NCBI RefSeq assembly: GCF_028401385.1
Contig: NZ_JAQOMR010000001.1
Coordinates: 2,854,501-2,918,500, forward strand
Length of the DNA: 64,000 bases
DNA from: Marinicella algicola
GTDB taxonomy: Bacteria; Pseudomonadota; Gammaproteobacteria; Xanthomonadales; Marinicellaceae
Reading direction: 5' to 3'
The notes below the pieces were generated by a model. That model was not told the DNA's origin. It searched no databases and saw only the letters and a program-made list of their open reading frames with translations. Every line of letters begins with the position of its first letter. The stretch's first letter is position 1. Positions 29,611 through 39,154 of this stretch are shown in pieces. The translations under genes were made by a program, and so were the position numbers.

Positions 29611-30153
29611 ATGAGAACTGTTCAGGATATCGCCGGACAACTGGCCTTTGCGGACGACGCCTCCAGCGAGGCTTATCCCGTCGAATGCATCGCGGAATTC
29701 GAAGACATGATCGGAGCGCCGTTTCCCGATGATCTGCGCTGGTATCTCGAACATTTTGACGCGCGGAAACTGTGCGAGGGGCAACGCTCTCTGCGGCTTT
29801 ACCTGGACGGCTATCACTATGTGGCCGACTTCGAGGGCCTGCCGGACATCACCAAAACCGGGAAACAGTATCATCAGCTCTGCCGCTTTGTGATGACCGA
29901 GACCTTGCCATATGACAGAAGATGCTATTTCCCGGTCGGTCGAGCCATGACAGCGACGATGAGCCTTTGTCTGTCGCTTCTCGTCAGCCTGCATCCGCTG
30001 AATGTCGGGACAGTCTGGGGCGTCAGCACACTTGTCGGACGCCACCCGCTTGAGCCGGTCCTTCTTGCGCAAGACTTCACGGCCTTTCTTCAGATGATTG
30101 AGCCAACCCGACTGCAGCAGGTAGAAGATGGCGTCCATCACCGCGCGAAGTGA
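29611..30153 (+). CDS. SMI1/KNR4 (SUKH)-like protein
   Basis: About 180 residues. The segment ECIAEFEDMIGAPFPDDLRWYL matches the N-terminal SUKH motif (an acidic helix, then P-x-D-[LY]-x-x-[FY]), and the end TAFLQMIE fits its C-terminal helix. SUKH proteins are often immunity proteins against polymorphic toxins, so its place beside a T6SS vgrG island suggests that role. ATG 29611 has AGGAGG eight bases upstream. The last ~15 codons read into an IS5-type remnant on the other strand, so the original C-terminus may be altered. Divergent from the vgrG side. Confidence 0.55.
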   Translation: MRTVQDIAGQLAFADDASSEAYPVECIAEFEDMIGAPFPDDLRWYLEHFDARKLCEGQRSLRLYLDGYHYVADFEGLPDITKTGKQYHQLCRFVMTETLPYDRRCYFPVGRAMTATMSLCLSLLVSLHPLNVGTVWGVSTLVGRHPLEPVLLAQDFTAFLQMIEPTRLQQVEDGVHHRAK

Positions 30154-30315
30154 CGTCTTGCGCCGTCGGCCCCGCCGCGGCTGAGGCGGCATGAACGGCT
30201 CGACCATGCTCCATTCCCGGTCTGTCAGTTCGCTTCCGCAGCGCATCCGGCTTCTGTCATGGTGACGCCGGGAGGAGGGTGTCCAGGCCATTCGGTCTCT
30301 GCGTATTTGTCGCAA
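30109..30315 (-). pseudogene. IS5-family transposase N-terminal fragment
   Basis: About 69 codons resembling the start of IS5-group transposases: SELTDREWSMVEPFMPPQPRRG followed by SLRAVMDAIFYLLQSG (DUF4096-type). After LLQSG the frame runs into unrelated sequence overlapping the SUKH gene, so the rest of the element is gone. It marks past insertion activity on this side of the island. Confidence 0.7.
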
Positions 30316-30370
30316 AATACAAAGAATCGGAAGGCCCCTTCACTCAACCCCATGCCACAAACGTCATTGT

Positions 30371-30496
30371 TGGACAGACACTCAGGTCATATACGAAACC
30401 TTTAGTGGCGAAGGTGATTCAGATCTGGAAACAATAGTGAAAATAGTCACCGCCATGGATCTAAAAATTTCCCTAAAGCAAAAACCAAAAGAGTAA
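30371..30496 (+). pseudogene. Addiction-module antidote C-terminal remnant
   Basis: A 41-codon tail in frame to a TAA: QVIYETFSGEGDSDLETIVK followed by IVTAMDLKISLKQ. This matches the end of the putative addiction-module antidote (HigA-like, COG3636) family, where Y-x-x-[LF]-S-G-x-G-[ND]-x-x-L-x-T-[LI]-x-K is typical. No start codon or helix-turn-helix precedes it and no toxin gene is next to it, so it is a relic. Base composition is AT-rich relative to the neighbours. Confidence 0.5.
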
Positions 30497-31038
30497 CCCT
30501 CACGATTTTTCTTATCCCACAAGCGACCATTTTTGGCCGAGCTCACCCCTGCAAGGAGATCAATCCGAGCTCCAAGCTGCTGTTCACTGAACCCGAATGA
30601 ATCGGCGCTTCGGCAGGCCTTGCTTCCTCAGCACCCGGGATGGTTTACACCATCCATGCCAAACGGAGTGGCGACGCAAATCTGTTTGCTTTTTAAGAAC
30701 TCGTTCCGAGCCAAAATAGCGCCGCCCCCAAACGGCGACTGATCGAACCATTCTCATTGCAAACAGCAGATAAAAAGCACCCATCGCGGCTCTCGGCACA
30801 CAAAAAGCGCAAGTTAAATAGCCGAGAAGGTCAACCTACATGGCGTTTCACACAGGCGCTTTATTCTGAGAATAATGGAAAATCGCTGACGAAAATGGAA
30901 CATCTATTTGTCCCTTTTCAACGTCGCTCGGAGATGTTGCGCTAAAAGCGAACATTTACGATCATAAAATTTGACTTTTCGAATATTTGCGCTCATCTTC
31001 AACTTGCCGATTATCAATAAACCACGGGGGCCTCCGCG
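30497..31038. other. Intergenic region upstream of glpD
   Basis: 542 bp, AT-richer than average. Short frames (for example 30533-30742) lack motifs. The only structure I can support is a pair of similar 15-mers just before glpD, listed separately. Confidence 0.5.
30949..30994 (+). promoter_or_regulatory. Direct repeats, candidate GlpR-type operator of glpD
   Basis: Two 15-mers, cgaacatttacgatc (30949-30963) and cgaatatttgcgctc (30980-30994), agree at 12 of 15 positions and start 31 bp apart, three helical turns. They lie 45-90 bp before the glpD start. DeoR-type GlpR repressors commonly use repeated TTCG/CGAA-containing sites; assignment to GlpR is inference. Confidence 0.45.
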
Positions 31039-32566
31039 ATGACACGCGCCGCAAATCCAACCGAACCGGTCGACATCTTCGTCATCGGCGGCGGCGTCAA
31101 TGGCGTTGGCATTGCCCGTGATGCCGCAGGGCGCGGCCTGACCGTTGCCCTTGCCGAGATGAACGATCTGGCTTCGGCGACGTCGTCGGCCTCGACAAAG
31201 CTCTTCCACGGCGGACTTCGCTACCTCGAATATTACGAGTTCCGGCTGGTGCGCGAGGCGCTGATCGAGCGCGAAGTGCTAATGAAGGCGATGCCGCATA
31301 TATCGTGGCCGATGCGGTTCGTGCTGCCGCACCACAAAGGCCTGCGCCCATGGTGGTTGCTGAGGCTCGGCCTGTTCCTTTACGATCATCTCGGCGGCCG
31401 CAAGATCCTCCCGGCGACCCGCAGCCTTGACCTCAAAAGCGACACAGCCGGAAAACCGCTCAAAAGCGAATATCGGCGCGCATTTGAATATTCCGACTGC
31501 TGGGTGCAGGATGCCCGCCTCGTCAGCCTGATGGCGCGTGATGCCGCCGAACGCGGTGTCGATGTGAAGGTGCGCACCAAGGTCACGCACGCCGAACAGG
31601 TGAAGGCGCCCGGCAGCGACACCCCTTGTGGAAAATCGATCTCGAAGATGAAAACGGCGCTCTTCCGTCTGTCAATGCCCGCGCGCTGGTTAATGCCGGT
31701 GGCCCCTGGGTTGCCGATGTCATCGCCGGCGCGCTCGGTATCAACAGCGCCGAGAAGGTCCGGCTGGTGCGCGGCAGCCATATCGTTACGAAAAACTCTA
31801 TGATCACGACCGCTGCTATTTCTTCCAGGGCGGCGACGGGCGGATCATCTTCGCCATTCCCTATGAGCAGGATTTCACGCTGATCGGCACCACCGACAAG
31901 GACCATCAGGGCCCTGCATCATCGGCCAAATGCACCGACGAAGAGGCGGACTATCTCTGCCGTTTCGCCTCGGACTATTTCGACACGCCGGTGACACGCG
32001 ACGACGTAGTCTGGACCTATTCCGGTGTGCGGCCGCTTTACGATGACGGCGCCTCCTCGGCGACGGCAGCCACCCGCGATTATGTGCTCTCGCTGCGTGA
32101 AGAAGGTGCCCCGCTGCTCAGCGTTTTCGGCGGCAAGATCACCACCCACCGCAAGCTTGCCGAGGCCGCTATCCACAAGTTGTCCCCATTCTTTCCACAG
32201 GCTGGCGGTGCATGGACGGCGGGCAGCACATTGCCCGGCGGCGATTTTGCCGTGAGTGAAACGGCAGCGCTTCCTGAACGGCTTGCGCGCGACTATCCGT
32301 TCCTGAGCGAACCGCAGGCGTTGCGCCTGATCCGCACCTATGGCACCGATTGCTGGAAGATTTTTGGCAGTGCCGTCAAAACCGAAGACCTCGGTCGCGA
32401 TTTCGGTGCGGGACTGTTCGAAGCCGAGGTGCGCTGGCTTGTTGACCATGAATTTGCCCGGCGGGCGGAGGATATCGTCTTCCGGCGTACCAAGTTCGGC
32501 CTGCGCATGAGCAGTGCTGAAATCGCAGCGCTCGATGCCTGGCTGGTGGAAATCGAGACTGCCTAA
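31039..32566 (+). CDS. glpD: Glycerol-3-phosphate dehydrogenase (aerobic, FAD), two frameshifts
   Basis: Oxidises glycerol-3-phosphate to dihydroxyacetone phosphate at the inner face of the membrane, passing electrons to quinone. About 509 residues when bridged. FAD site VIGGGVNGVGIARDAAGRG, family signature SSASTKLFHGGLRYLE, then LVNAGGPWVADVI, LYDHDRCYFFQGGDGRIIFA, IGTTDKDHQG, and VLSVFGGKITTHRKLAE-like SVFGGKITTHRK. Shifts lie near 31620 (C4, one short) and in an A5 run near 31792. Followed 30 bp later by glpK; the operon suits the ugp-like importer at the left end of the window. Confidence 0.9.
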
Positions 32567-32596
32567 GTATAGACATTGACTGGGGAGGAGAAGCGC

Positions 32597-34087
32597 ATGA
32601 GCCACATTCTGGCTATCGACCAGGGGACCACATCGAGCCGCGCGATCATATTCGATGCGAATATGCGGCTGGTTGCTTCCGCGCAGGAGGAGTTCCGGCA
32701 GTATTATCCGGCCTCGGGTCTCGTGGAACATGCGCCCGCCGACATCTGGTCAACCGTAGCGGCGACCTGCCGCGAGGCGATCGAGCGGGCAGATATCCAT
32801 GCCACCGACATCGCCGCAATCGGCATCGCCAACCAGCGCGAGACAGCGCTGATATGGGACCGCAAGACCAGCCGGCCGATCCACAAGGCGATCGTGTGGC
32901 AGGACCGGCGCACCGCAGACACCTGCGCACGGCTGCGTGACGAAGGCCACGAGGCTTTCATCTCCTCGGCCACAGGCCTGATACTCGATCCCTATTTTTC
33001 AGCGACCAAGATCGCCTGGATGCTCGACAATGTCGAAGGCGCGCGGGCGCTGGCGGAAAAAGGCAGGCTCGCCTTTGGCACCGTCGACACCTACCTCATC
33101 TGGCGGCTGACCGACGGCAAATCCCACGTCACCGATGCCACCAATGCCGCGCGAACCATGCTCTACAACATCCGTGAAGGAAAATGGGATGAGGATATCT
33201 GCGCGCTCCTCAACATCCCGATGTCATTGCTGCCGGACGTGAAGGATTGCGCCGCCGATTTCGGTATGACCCGACAGGACCTTTTCGGACGTGAAATCCC
33301 GATCTACGGCGTTGCCGGCGACCAGCAGGCGGCCACCGTCGGTCAGGCCTGCTTCGAGCCCGGCATGATCAAATCGACTTATGGCACCGGCTGTTTTGCG
33401 TTGTTGAACACCGGCGACAAGCTGGTGAAGAGCGAAAACCGGATGCTTTCGACCATCGCCTACCAGCTCGACGGCAAGCCGACCTACGCTCTCGAAGGTT
33501 CGATCTTCATTGCCGGCGCCGTGGTGCAATGGCTACGCGACGGGCTGAAGGTGATCCGTCATGCGCGCGAGACCGATGCGCTGGCGAATGCTGCCGACCG
33601 CGAGCAGACGCTCTACATGGTGCCCGCCTTCACCGGCCTCGGCGCGCCCTATTGGGATGCGGAGTGCCGCGGCGCGATCTACGGCCTGACCCGCAATTCA
33701 GGGCCGGCGGAATTCGCCCGCGCCGCACTTCAAAGCGTCGGCTACCAGACGCGCGACCTGCTGGATGCGATGCACAGCGACTGGGGCAGCCACGATTCGG
33801 CAAATATTCTCAGGGTCGATGGCGGCATGAGCGCCAATGACTGGACCATGCAGTTTCTGGCCGACATTCTGGGCGTTCCCGTTGATCGTCCGCAAGTGGT
33901 CGAAACCACGGCTCTGGGAGCCGCCTGGCTTGCCGGCAGCCGCGCCGGGCTCTACCCCGGACGCGACGCGTTCACGTCATCCTGGGCCGTCGACCGGCAG
34001 TTCAAGCCGGCCATGGAAGAAGCGACCCGCGAACGGCTCTACAAGGGCTGGAAGAACGCGGTGCAGCGCACACTCGGGCCGATCTGA
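32597..34087 (+). CDS. glpK: Glycerol kinase
   Basis: Converts glycerol and ATP to glycerol-3-phosphate. 496 residues, intact. FGGY-kinase features: [14 protein letters not shown] at the N-terminus, [44 protein letters not shown], and the C-terminal signature [20 protein letters not shown]. The ATG at 32597 follows a strong GGGGAGGAG site (32582-32590); the longer frame from 32576 would place that site inside the gene. Works with glpD to send glycerol into central metabolism. Confidence 0.97.
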   Translation: MSHILAIDQGTTSSRAIIFDANMRLVASAQEEFRQYYPASGLVEHAPADIWSTVAATCREAIERADIHATDIAAIGIANQRETALIWDRKTSRPIHKAIVWQDRRTADTCARLRDEGHEAFISSATGLILDPYFSATKIAWMLDNVEGARALAEKGRLAFGTVDTYLIWRLTDGKSHVTDATNAARTMLYNIREGKWDEDICALLNIPMSLLPDVKDCAADFGMTRQDLFGREIPIYGVAGDQQAATVGQACFEPGMIKSTYGTGCFALLNTGDKLVKSENRMLSTIAYQLDGKPTYALEGSIFIAGAVVQWLRDGLKVIRHARETDALANAADREQTLYMVPAFTGLGAPYWDAECRGAIYGLTRNSGPAEFARAALQSVGYQTRDLLDAMHSDWGSHDSANILRVDGGMSANDWTMQFLADILGVPVDRPQVVETTALGAAWLAGSRAGLYPGRDAFTSSWAVDRQFKPAMEEATRERLYKGWKNAVQRTLGPI

Positions 34088-34093
34088 ACGCTA

Positions 34094-34588
34094 TCAGGCG
34101 TCAAACCGGTACTGCATCGTCACCAGATCAAGCCAGAGGCCGAACTTGGTGCCAACCTCCGGGTAACGACCGGTGTGGAAGAAGCCGAGCCGTTCATGCA
34201 GCGCGATCGACGCCTTGTTGTCGCCCTCGATCGCCGCGATCATGGCGTGGACGCCCGCCTGCCGCGCATGGGCAAGCAGCGCCTCCATGAGGAGGCGGCC
34301 CGCACCGGCACCACGGCAATCCTTGTGCACATAGACCGAGTGCTCGACCGTGTGGCGATAGCCATCGAACGGGCGCCAGTCACCATAGCTGGCATAGCCG
34401 ATGACCGTGCCATCCTGCTCGGCCACCAGAACCGGAAATCCGCGCGCATGACGGGTTTCAAGCCAGGACTTGCGGTTTTCGAGATCAACAAGGATCTCGT
34501 TCCAGATCGCCGTGGAATGCAGAACGGCATCATTATAAATCTCAAGGATAGCCGGCAGATCGGCCGCCCCCGCGTCGCGTATCAGCAT
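34094..34588 (-). CDS. GNAT N-acetyltransferase, phosphinothricin acetyltransferase-like
   Basis: 164 residues, intact. Matches the Pat/Bar/YncA subgroup: IRDAGAADLPAILEIYNDAV, ASYGDWRPFDGYRHTVEHSVYVH, the acetyl-CoA loop RGAGAGRLLMEAL, and AAIEGDNKASIALHERLGF. Relatives acetylate methionine sulfoximine, sulfone or phosphinothricin. It is convergent with glpK, six bases apart, and has no operon partner. Confidence 0.85.
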   Translation of the reverse strand: MLIRDAGAADLPAILEIYNDAVLHSTAIWNEILVDLENRKSWLETRHARGFPVLVAEQDGTVIGYASYGDWRPFDGYRHTVEHSVYVHKDCRGAGAGRLLMEALLAHARQAGVHAMIAAIEGDNKASIALHERLGFFHTGRYPEVGTKFGLWLDLVTMQYRFDA

Positions 34589-34664
34589 GGTATCGTTTTA
34601 CCCCGAGGTCAGATGTCTCCTCCTGCAAAACAGCGATAGCAGAGGCGTAAAAACCCGAAAAGCA

Positions 34665-35285
34665 CTATTCGGCGATCACTGAGCATTTGAGAAAATGCGC
34701 TTGACCGGCGCTACATGTCCGCCCCTGCCCGCTTTCGGCGCTGTTGAGAAACCAGGCGAGCAACTCCGCGCTGTTGCGCAGGCCAAGCGCCCGCGTCATC
34801 CGCAACCGGTGCATTTCGATTGTTCGTCTGGAAAGACCCAGTTCCACGGCAATCGCCGCATTGGTCTTGCCCTGGGCAACCAGCGTGAGGATCTGGCGCT
34901 GACGGCCGGTCAGCACCGTATTGGCCGTGGAAACCGGCCGCGTGATCGGTTCGAAGCAATAAACGGCAGCGGCGAACGGGTCGTCGGTATTGTGCGAACG
35001 CCCCCGGACGCGGCACCAGAACCGGCGTCCGTCCGTGCCTGCCATGATACGCTCGTCATAATAGACCGCGCCGCCTGGCAGGTTGTCGCGCCACATTTCT
35101 CCAGTGCGCACGAAATCGTCAATGGCTGGATAAAGACGGGCAAAGCTCTTGTTGATGATCGCCGCGCGTTCATAGCCGAAAAGCGACGCGAACTCTTCGT
35201 TGCAATCACGGATCACGCGGTGGGTGGCAAACACCAACGGCACCGGTAGTTCGGACAGAGCGAAGGAGGGCTGGGTTGTGTTCAT
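34665..35285 (-). CDS. PAS-LuxR transcriptional regulator
   Basis: About 206 residues. PAS-like sensor (VFATHRVIRDCNEEFASLFG, then a GRRFWCRVRGRSH strand) and a LuxR helix-turn-helix (LTGRQRQILTLVAQGKTNAA, LSRRTIEMHRLRM). No receiver domain or transmembrane part, so it senses in the cytoplasm. It is divergent from scoA, 81 bp apart, and is the natural candidate regulator of the ketone-body operon. Start: Met 35285 begins the conserved region but has no clear ribosome site; a TTG at 35321 preceded by AAGG is an alternative and would put the palindrome at 35286-35301 inside the gene. Confidence 0.8.
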   Translation of the reverse strand: MNTTQPSFALSELPVPLVFATHRVIRDCNEEFASLFGYERAAIINKSFARLYPAIDDFVRTGEMWRDNLPGGAVYYDERIMAGTDGRRFWCRVRGRSHNTDDPFAAAVYCFEPITRPVSTANTVLTGRQRQILTLVAQGKTNAAIAVELGLSRRTIEMHRLRMTRALGLRNSAELLAWFLNSAESGQGRTCSAGQAHFLKCSVIAE

Positions 35286-35301
35286 GTCGTATAAATACGA
35301 C
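35286..35301. promoter_or_regulatory. Perfect 16-bp palindrome at the divergent promoter
   Basis: GTCGTAT-AA-ATACGAC, 7-bp arms with a 2-bp centre, directly beside the PAS-LuxR start and about 65 bp before scoA. A symmetric site here is a good candidate operator for the dimeric LuxR regulator, controlling itself and scoAB-thiolase. Binding is inference. Confidence 0.5.
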
Positions 35302-35366
35302 TCGAGCCAATGCCACTGCAAGCCTTATTCTGTTTTGACAAATTGCAACTTCTCTGGGAGGAGACC

Positions 35367-36080
35367 ATGCGAAAAGTCTATCAATCGGCGACCGAGGCAC
35401 TGGCCGGTCAGCTACGTGACGGAATGGTGATCATGTCAGGCGGCTTCGGCCTCTGCGGCATTCCCGAAGCGCTGATCGAAGCAGTCGAACAATCCGGCGC
35501 CCGGGATCTGACCGTGATTTCAAACAATGCAGGCGTTGACGGGATCGGCCTTGGCCGGCTTCTGGAAACCCGGCAGATCAAGAAAATGATCTCGTCCTAT
35601 GTCGGCGAGAACAAGCTCTTCGCCGAGCAATATCTGGCGGGCGAACTGGAGCTCGAGTTCAACCCGCAAGGCACGCTCGCCGAGCGCATTCGCGCCGGCG
35701 GCGCCGGCATTCCTGCGTTTTTCACCAAGACCGGGGCCGGCACAATGATTGCCGAGGGCAAGGAAGTTCGGCGCTTTGATGGCGAGGACTTCATCATGGA
35801 GACCGGTCTCGTCGCCGATGTTGCGCTTGTTCATGCCTATAAGGGCGATCATGAAGGCAATCTCGTCTATCGCAAGACCGCGCGTAACTTCAATCCGGAT
35901 ATGGCAACAGCGGCCCGGCTGACGGTTGCCGAAGTGGAGCATCTGGTCGCGCCCGGCGAGATTGATCCCGACCATGTGCACACGCCCGGCATTTTCGTCT
36001 CCCGCATCGTCCATGTTCCCGATCCCGTAAAGCATATCGAAAAGCGCACCGTGCGCGAACGCAAGACGGAGGGCGCGTGA
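35367..36080 (+). CDS. scoA: 3-oxoacid CoA-transferase subunit A
   Basis: 237 residues, intact. Alpha subunit of succinyl-CoA:3-ketoacid CoA-transferase, activating acetoacetate. Signature [49 protein letters not shown] and [15 protein letters not shown] are all typical. ATG 35367 follows GGGAGGAG; the frame upstream to 35310 lacks conservation. Stop and the scoB start are separated by one base, so the subunits are coupled. Cytoplasmic. Confidence 0.95.
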   Translation: MRKVYQSATEALAGQLRDGMVIMSGGFGLCGIPEALIEAVEQSGARDLTVISNNAGVDGIGLGRLLETRQIKKMISSYVGENKLFAEQYLAGELELEFNPQGTLAERIRAGGAGIPAFFTKTGAGTMIAEGKEVRRFDGEDFIMETGLVADVALVHAYKGDHEGNLVYRKTARNFNPDMATAARLTVAEVEHLVAPGEIDPDHVHTPGIFVSRIVHVPDPVKHIEKRTVRERKTEGA

Positions 36081-36081
36081 T

Positions 36082-36740
36082 ATGGCCTGGACACGTGATG
36101 AAATGGCAGCCCGCGCCGCCCGTGAACTTGAGGACGGGTTTTACGTCAATCTCGGCATCGGCATTCCCACACTTGTTGCCAATTATATTCCCGACAGCAT
36201 GGATGTCCGGCTGCAAAGCGAAAACGGCATGATGGGTATGGGGCCTTTCCCTATGAGGGCGAAGAGGACGCCGACCTCATCAATGCCGGCAAGCAGACGG
36301 TCACCGCCCTTGACGAGACCAGCTTCTTCTCAAGTTCCGAAAGCTTCGCGATGATCCGAGGCGGCCATATCGACCTGTCGATCCTCGGCGCCATGCAGGT
36401 GGCCGAAAACGGCGACCTCGCCAACTGGATGATCCCGGGCAAGATGGTCAAGGGCATGGGCGGCGCGATGGACCTTGTCGCCGGCGTCAAACGGGTGGTC
36501 GTGGTGATGGAGCACGAGGCCAAGGGCAGCCCTAAGCTGTTGCGGGCGTGCAATCTGCCGCTCACCGGCACCCGCGTGGCCGATATGGTGATCACCGATC
36601 TCGGTGTGTTCACCATCGCCCGGCAGGGGCCGGTCAAGATGGTTCTGACAGAGTTGGCCAACGGTGTCAGCCTTGAGGAAATCACCGCCAGAACCGAAGC
36701 CAGGTTCGACGTCGGACTTGACCGGGAGGGTTTGAAATGA
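36082..36740 (+). CDS. scoB: 3-oxoacid CoA-transferase subunit B, one frameshift
   Basis: About 219 residues when bridged. The catalytic Glu lies in [27 protein letters not shown] precedes it; [30 protein letters not shown] and [12 protein letters not shown] follow (quoted in part). One base is missing near 36251 (CCC, expected CCCC), before [20 protein letters not shown]. It overlaps the thiolase start by four bases. The partner ScoA is immediately upstream. Confidence 0.92.
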
Positions 36741-37912
36741 GCGATATCGTCATCGTCGCGGCGACGCGCACGGCCGTCGGGAGCTTCATGAAGTCCCTTG
36801 CCGCCGTTCCGGGCCATGAACTCGGAACGGTCGTCATCCGCGAAGCGCTGAAGCGCGCAGACGTCGCACCCGACCAAGTGGACGAGGTCATCCTCGGCCA
36901 GGTGCTGACAGCCGGCGCCGGACAGAACCCGGCGCGCCAGGCGGCGATTGCCGCCGGCATTCCCGATACGGCCACCGCCTTCGGGATCAACCAGGTCTGC
37001 GGTTCCGGGCTGCGCAGCGTTGCCCTCGGGATGCAACAGATAGCCTGCGGCGATGCCCGCATTGTGGTCGCAGGCGGGCAGGAATCCATGTCGCTCTCGC
37101 CGCACTGCGCCCACCTGCGCAGCGGTTACAAAATGGGCTCTGCAAGCTTTGTCGATACCATGCTCGGCGACGGCCTGACCGATGCGTTTGACGGCACCCA
37201 TATGGGCATCACCGCAGAAAACGTCGCGCGGAAATTCGGGATCGACCGTGCGCGTCAGGACAAATTCGCACTTGCAAGCCACCGCAAGGCAGCCGCCGCT
37301 CGGGAAGCCGGCCGGTTTGTCGAAGAAATCGTCCCCGTCACGGTGCGCTCGCGCAGAAGCGAGACTATCGTCGACACCGACGAACAGATCCGCCCGGACG
37401 CCAGCACCGAGACACTTTCAGCGCTCAGACCGGCTTTCGAAAAGGACGGTACGGTCACTGCAGGCAACGCCTCGGGCCTGAATGACGGAGCGGCAGCCCT
37501 TGTGCTGATGCACGCAGATGAAGCCCGCCGGCGCGGCCTCGCCCCGCTTGCGCGCATCGCATCATGGGCAACCGCCGGTGTCGATCCGGCAATCATGGGC
37601 ATCGGCCCTGTCTCAGCCTCCCGCAAGGCGCTTGAAAAGGCGGGCTGGTCTGCCGAAGACCTCGACCTTGTCGAAGCCAACGAAGCATTTGCGGCACAGA
37701 CCTGTGCGGTCAATGACGGGCTTGGCTGGGACGCTGACAAGGTCAACGTCAACGGCGGGGCAATTGCCATCGGCCACCCGATCGGCGCTTCCGGCGCCCG
37801 CATACTGGTAACGCTGCTGCACGAAATGAAGCGCCGCGATATCCGCAAGGGCCTTGCCACGCTTTGCATCGGCGGCGGCATGGGCGTCGCGCTCTGCGTG
37901 GAGCGGGGATAG
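36737..37912 (+). CDS. atoB: Acetyl-CoA C-acetyltransferase (thiolase)
   Basis: 391 residues, intact. Splits acetoacetyl-CoA from ScoAB into two acetyl-CoA, or condenses them for polyhydroxybutyrate. Active-site Cys in [13 protein letters not shown] (about residue 89), His in [11 protein letters not shown], second Cys in [12 protein letters not shown]. It completes an acetoacetate-degradation operon. A phbA role is possible since the enzymes are alike, but the CoA-transferase neighbours favour catabolism. Confidence 0.93.
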   Translation: MSDIVIVAATRTAVGSFMKSLAAVPGHELGTVVIREALKRADVAPDQVDEVILGQVLTAGAGQNPARQAAIAAGIPDTATAFGINQVCGSGLRSVALGMQQIACGDARIVVAGGQESMSLSPHCAHLRSGYKMGSASFVDTMLGDGLTDAFDGTHMGITAENVARKFGIDRARQDKFALASHRKAAAAREAGRFVEEIVPVTVRSRRSETIVDTDEQIRPDASTETLSALRPAFEKDGTVTAGNASGLNDGAAALVLMHADEARRRGLAPLARIASWATAGVDPAIMGIGPVSASRKALEKAGWSAEDLDLVEANEAFAAQTCAVNDGLGWDADKVNVNGGAIAIGHPIGASGARILVTLLHEMKRRDIRKGLATLCIGGGMGVALCVERG

Positions 37913-38125
37913 GGCAACCGGCTCTCCGCTGCTCATGGTTGCTGACCTTGAAATGATCGGCTCCAGAACAGCCTGTTGATCATGATGCAGGCTCGAGGCC
38001 GCTAACAGGCCGCCCCGAACCTTTATCGCGTTCGTCAGCAGGCCTGCTCGCCATCCCCAGACCCTTCCATTAACAGCCGCGCGTTGACAGCGACCGGGCA
38101 AGCGATTATGTCTTGCGTTCTGGAT

Positions 38126-38142
38126 ATACTCTATTTGAGTAT
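38126..38142. promoter_or_regulatory. Palindromic operator candidate upstream of nadA (NadQ-type)
   Basis: ATACTC-TATTT-GAGTAT, perfect 6-bp arms, 43 bp before the nadA start. Alphaproteobacterial nadABC operons are commonly controlled by NadQ, and a palindromic site in this place fits; I assign it by position, not by a verified consensus. Confidence 0.5.
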
Positions 38143-38184
38143 TATTGCTTTGCCAGCGATGGTGACCGCAAGGAGGAAATGCCG

Positions 38185-39154
38185 ATGAATGCTCCGCTCT
38201 CCCTGCTGATCTCTATGAGCGCGTCGCCCATGTGGTTCCGAAAGCCGAATGGCTCGCTTTTGAAGACGATATCGAAGCCATCCTGCGCCTGAAGAAGGAA
38301 AAGAATGCCGTCATCCTGGCGCATAATTATCAGACGCCGGAAATCTTCCATGGCGTTGCCGATATCGTTGGCGACAGCCTGGCGCTGGCGCGGGAGGCCA
38401 CAAGGGTCGAAGCCGATGTGATCGTGCTGGCCGGCGTCCACTTCATGGCCGAAACGGCCAAACTGCTGAACCCGGAAAAGACGGTTCTTATTCCAGACAT
38501 GGAGGCCGGTTGTTCGCTGGCCGATTCCATCACGCCGGACGATATCGCGCTTTTGCGCCAGGCCCATCCCGGCGTGCCGGTGGTCACCTATGTGAACACG
38601 TCCGCCGCCGTCAAAGCCGCATCCGATATCTGCTGCACCTCCGGCAATGCCAAGAAAGTGGTCGAATCCCTTGGTGTCCCGAAAGTTCTGATGCTGCCCG
38701 ATGAGTATCTCGCCAAAAACATAGCCCGAGAAACCGACGTCGAGCTGATTGCCTGGCGGGGTCACTGCGAGGTGCATGAGCTTTTACCGCCGAAGATGTG
38801 CGCGAAATGCGCGAGGCTTGGCCGGGCGTCACCATTATCGCGCATCCGGAATGCCCGCCGGAGGTTGTTGCCGAGGCTGATTTTTCCGGCTCCACCGCTG
38901 GCATGTCGGACTATGTCAAAACCGCGAAGCCCGCCCGCGTGGTGCTTCTGACGGAGTGCTCGATGAGCGACAACGTCGCAATCCAGCATCCTGATGTAAA
39001 CTTTGTGCGCCCCTGTAATCTCTGTCCGCATATGAAGCGCATTTCGCTTGCCAATATCCGCATGGCGCTTGAGGAAAACCGCCATGAAGTAACGATCGAC
39101 CCTGCAATTGCAGGCGATGCGCGCCACGCCGTGGAACGGATGCTGGACGTATGA
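38185..39154 (+). CDS. nadA: Quinolinate synthase, two frameshifts
   Basis: Condenses iminoaspartate with dihydroxyacetone phosphate to quinolinate using a [4Fe-4S] cluster. About 323 residues. Three cluster-type Cys regions: [22 protein letters not shown], and [12 protein letters not shown]. Other blocks: [32 protein letters not shown]. Shifts lie near 38205 (before [11 protein letters not shown]) and near 38785 (before [15 protein letters not shown]). The ATG 38185 fits the AGGAGG site at 38171-38176 better than the one at 38179. Overlaps nadB by ATGA. Confidence 0.92.
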
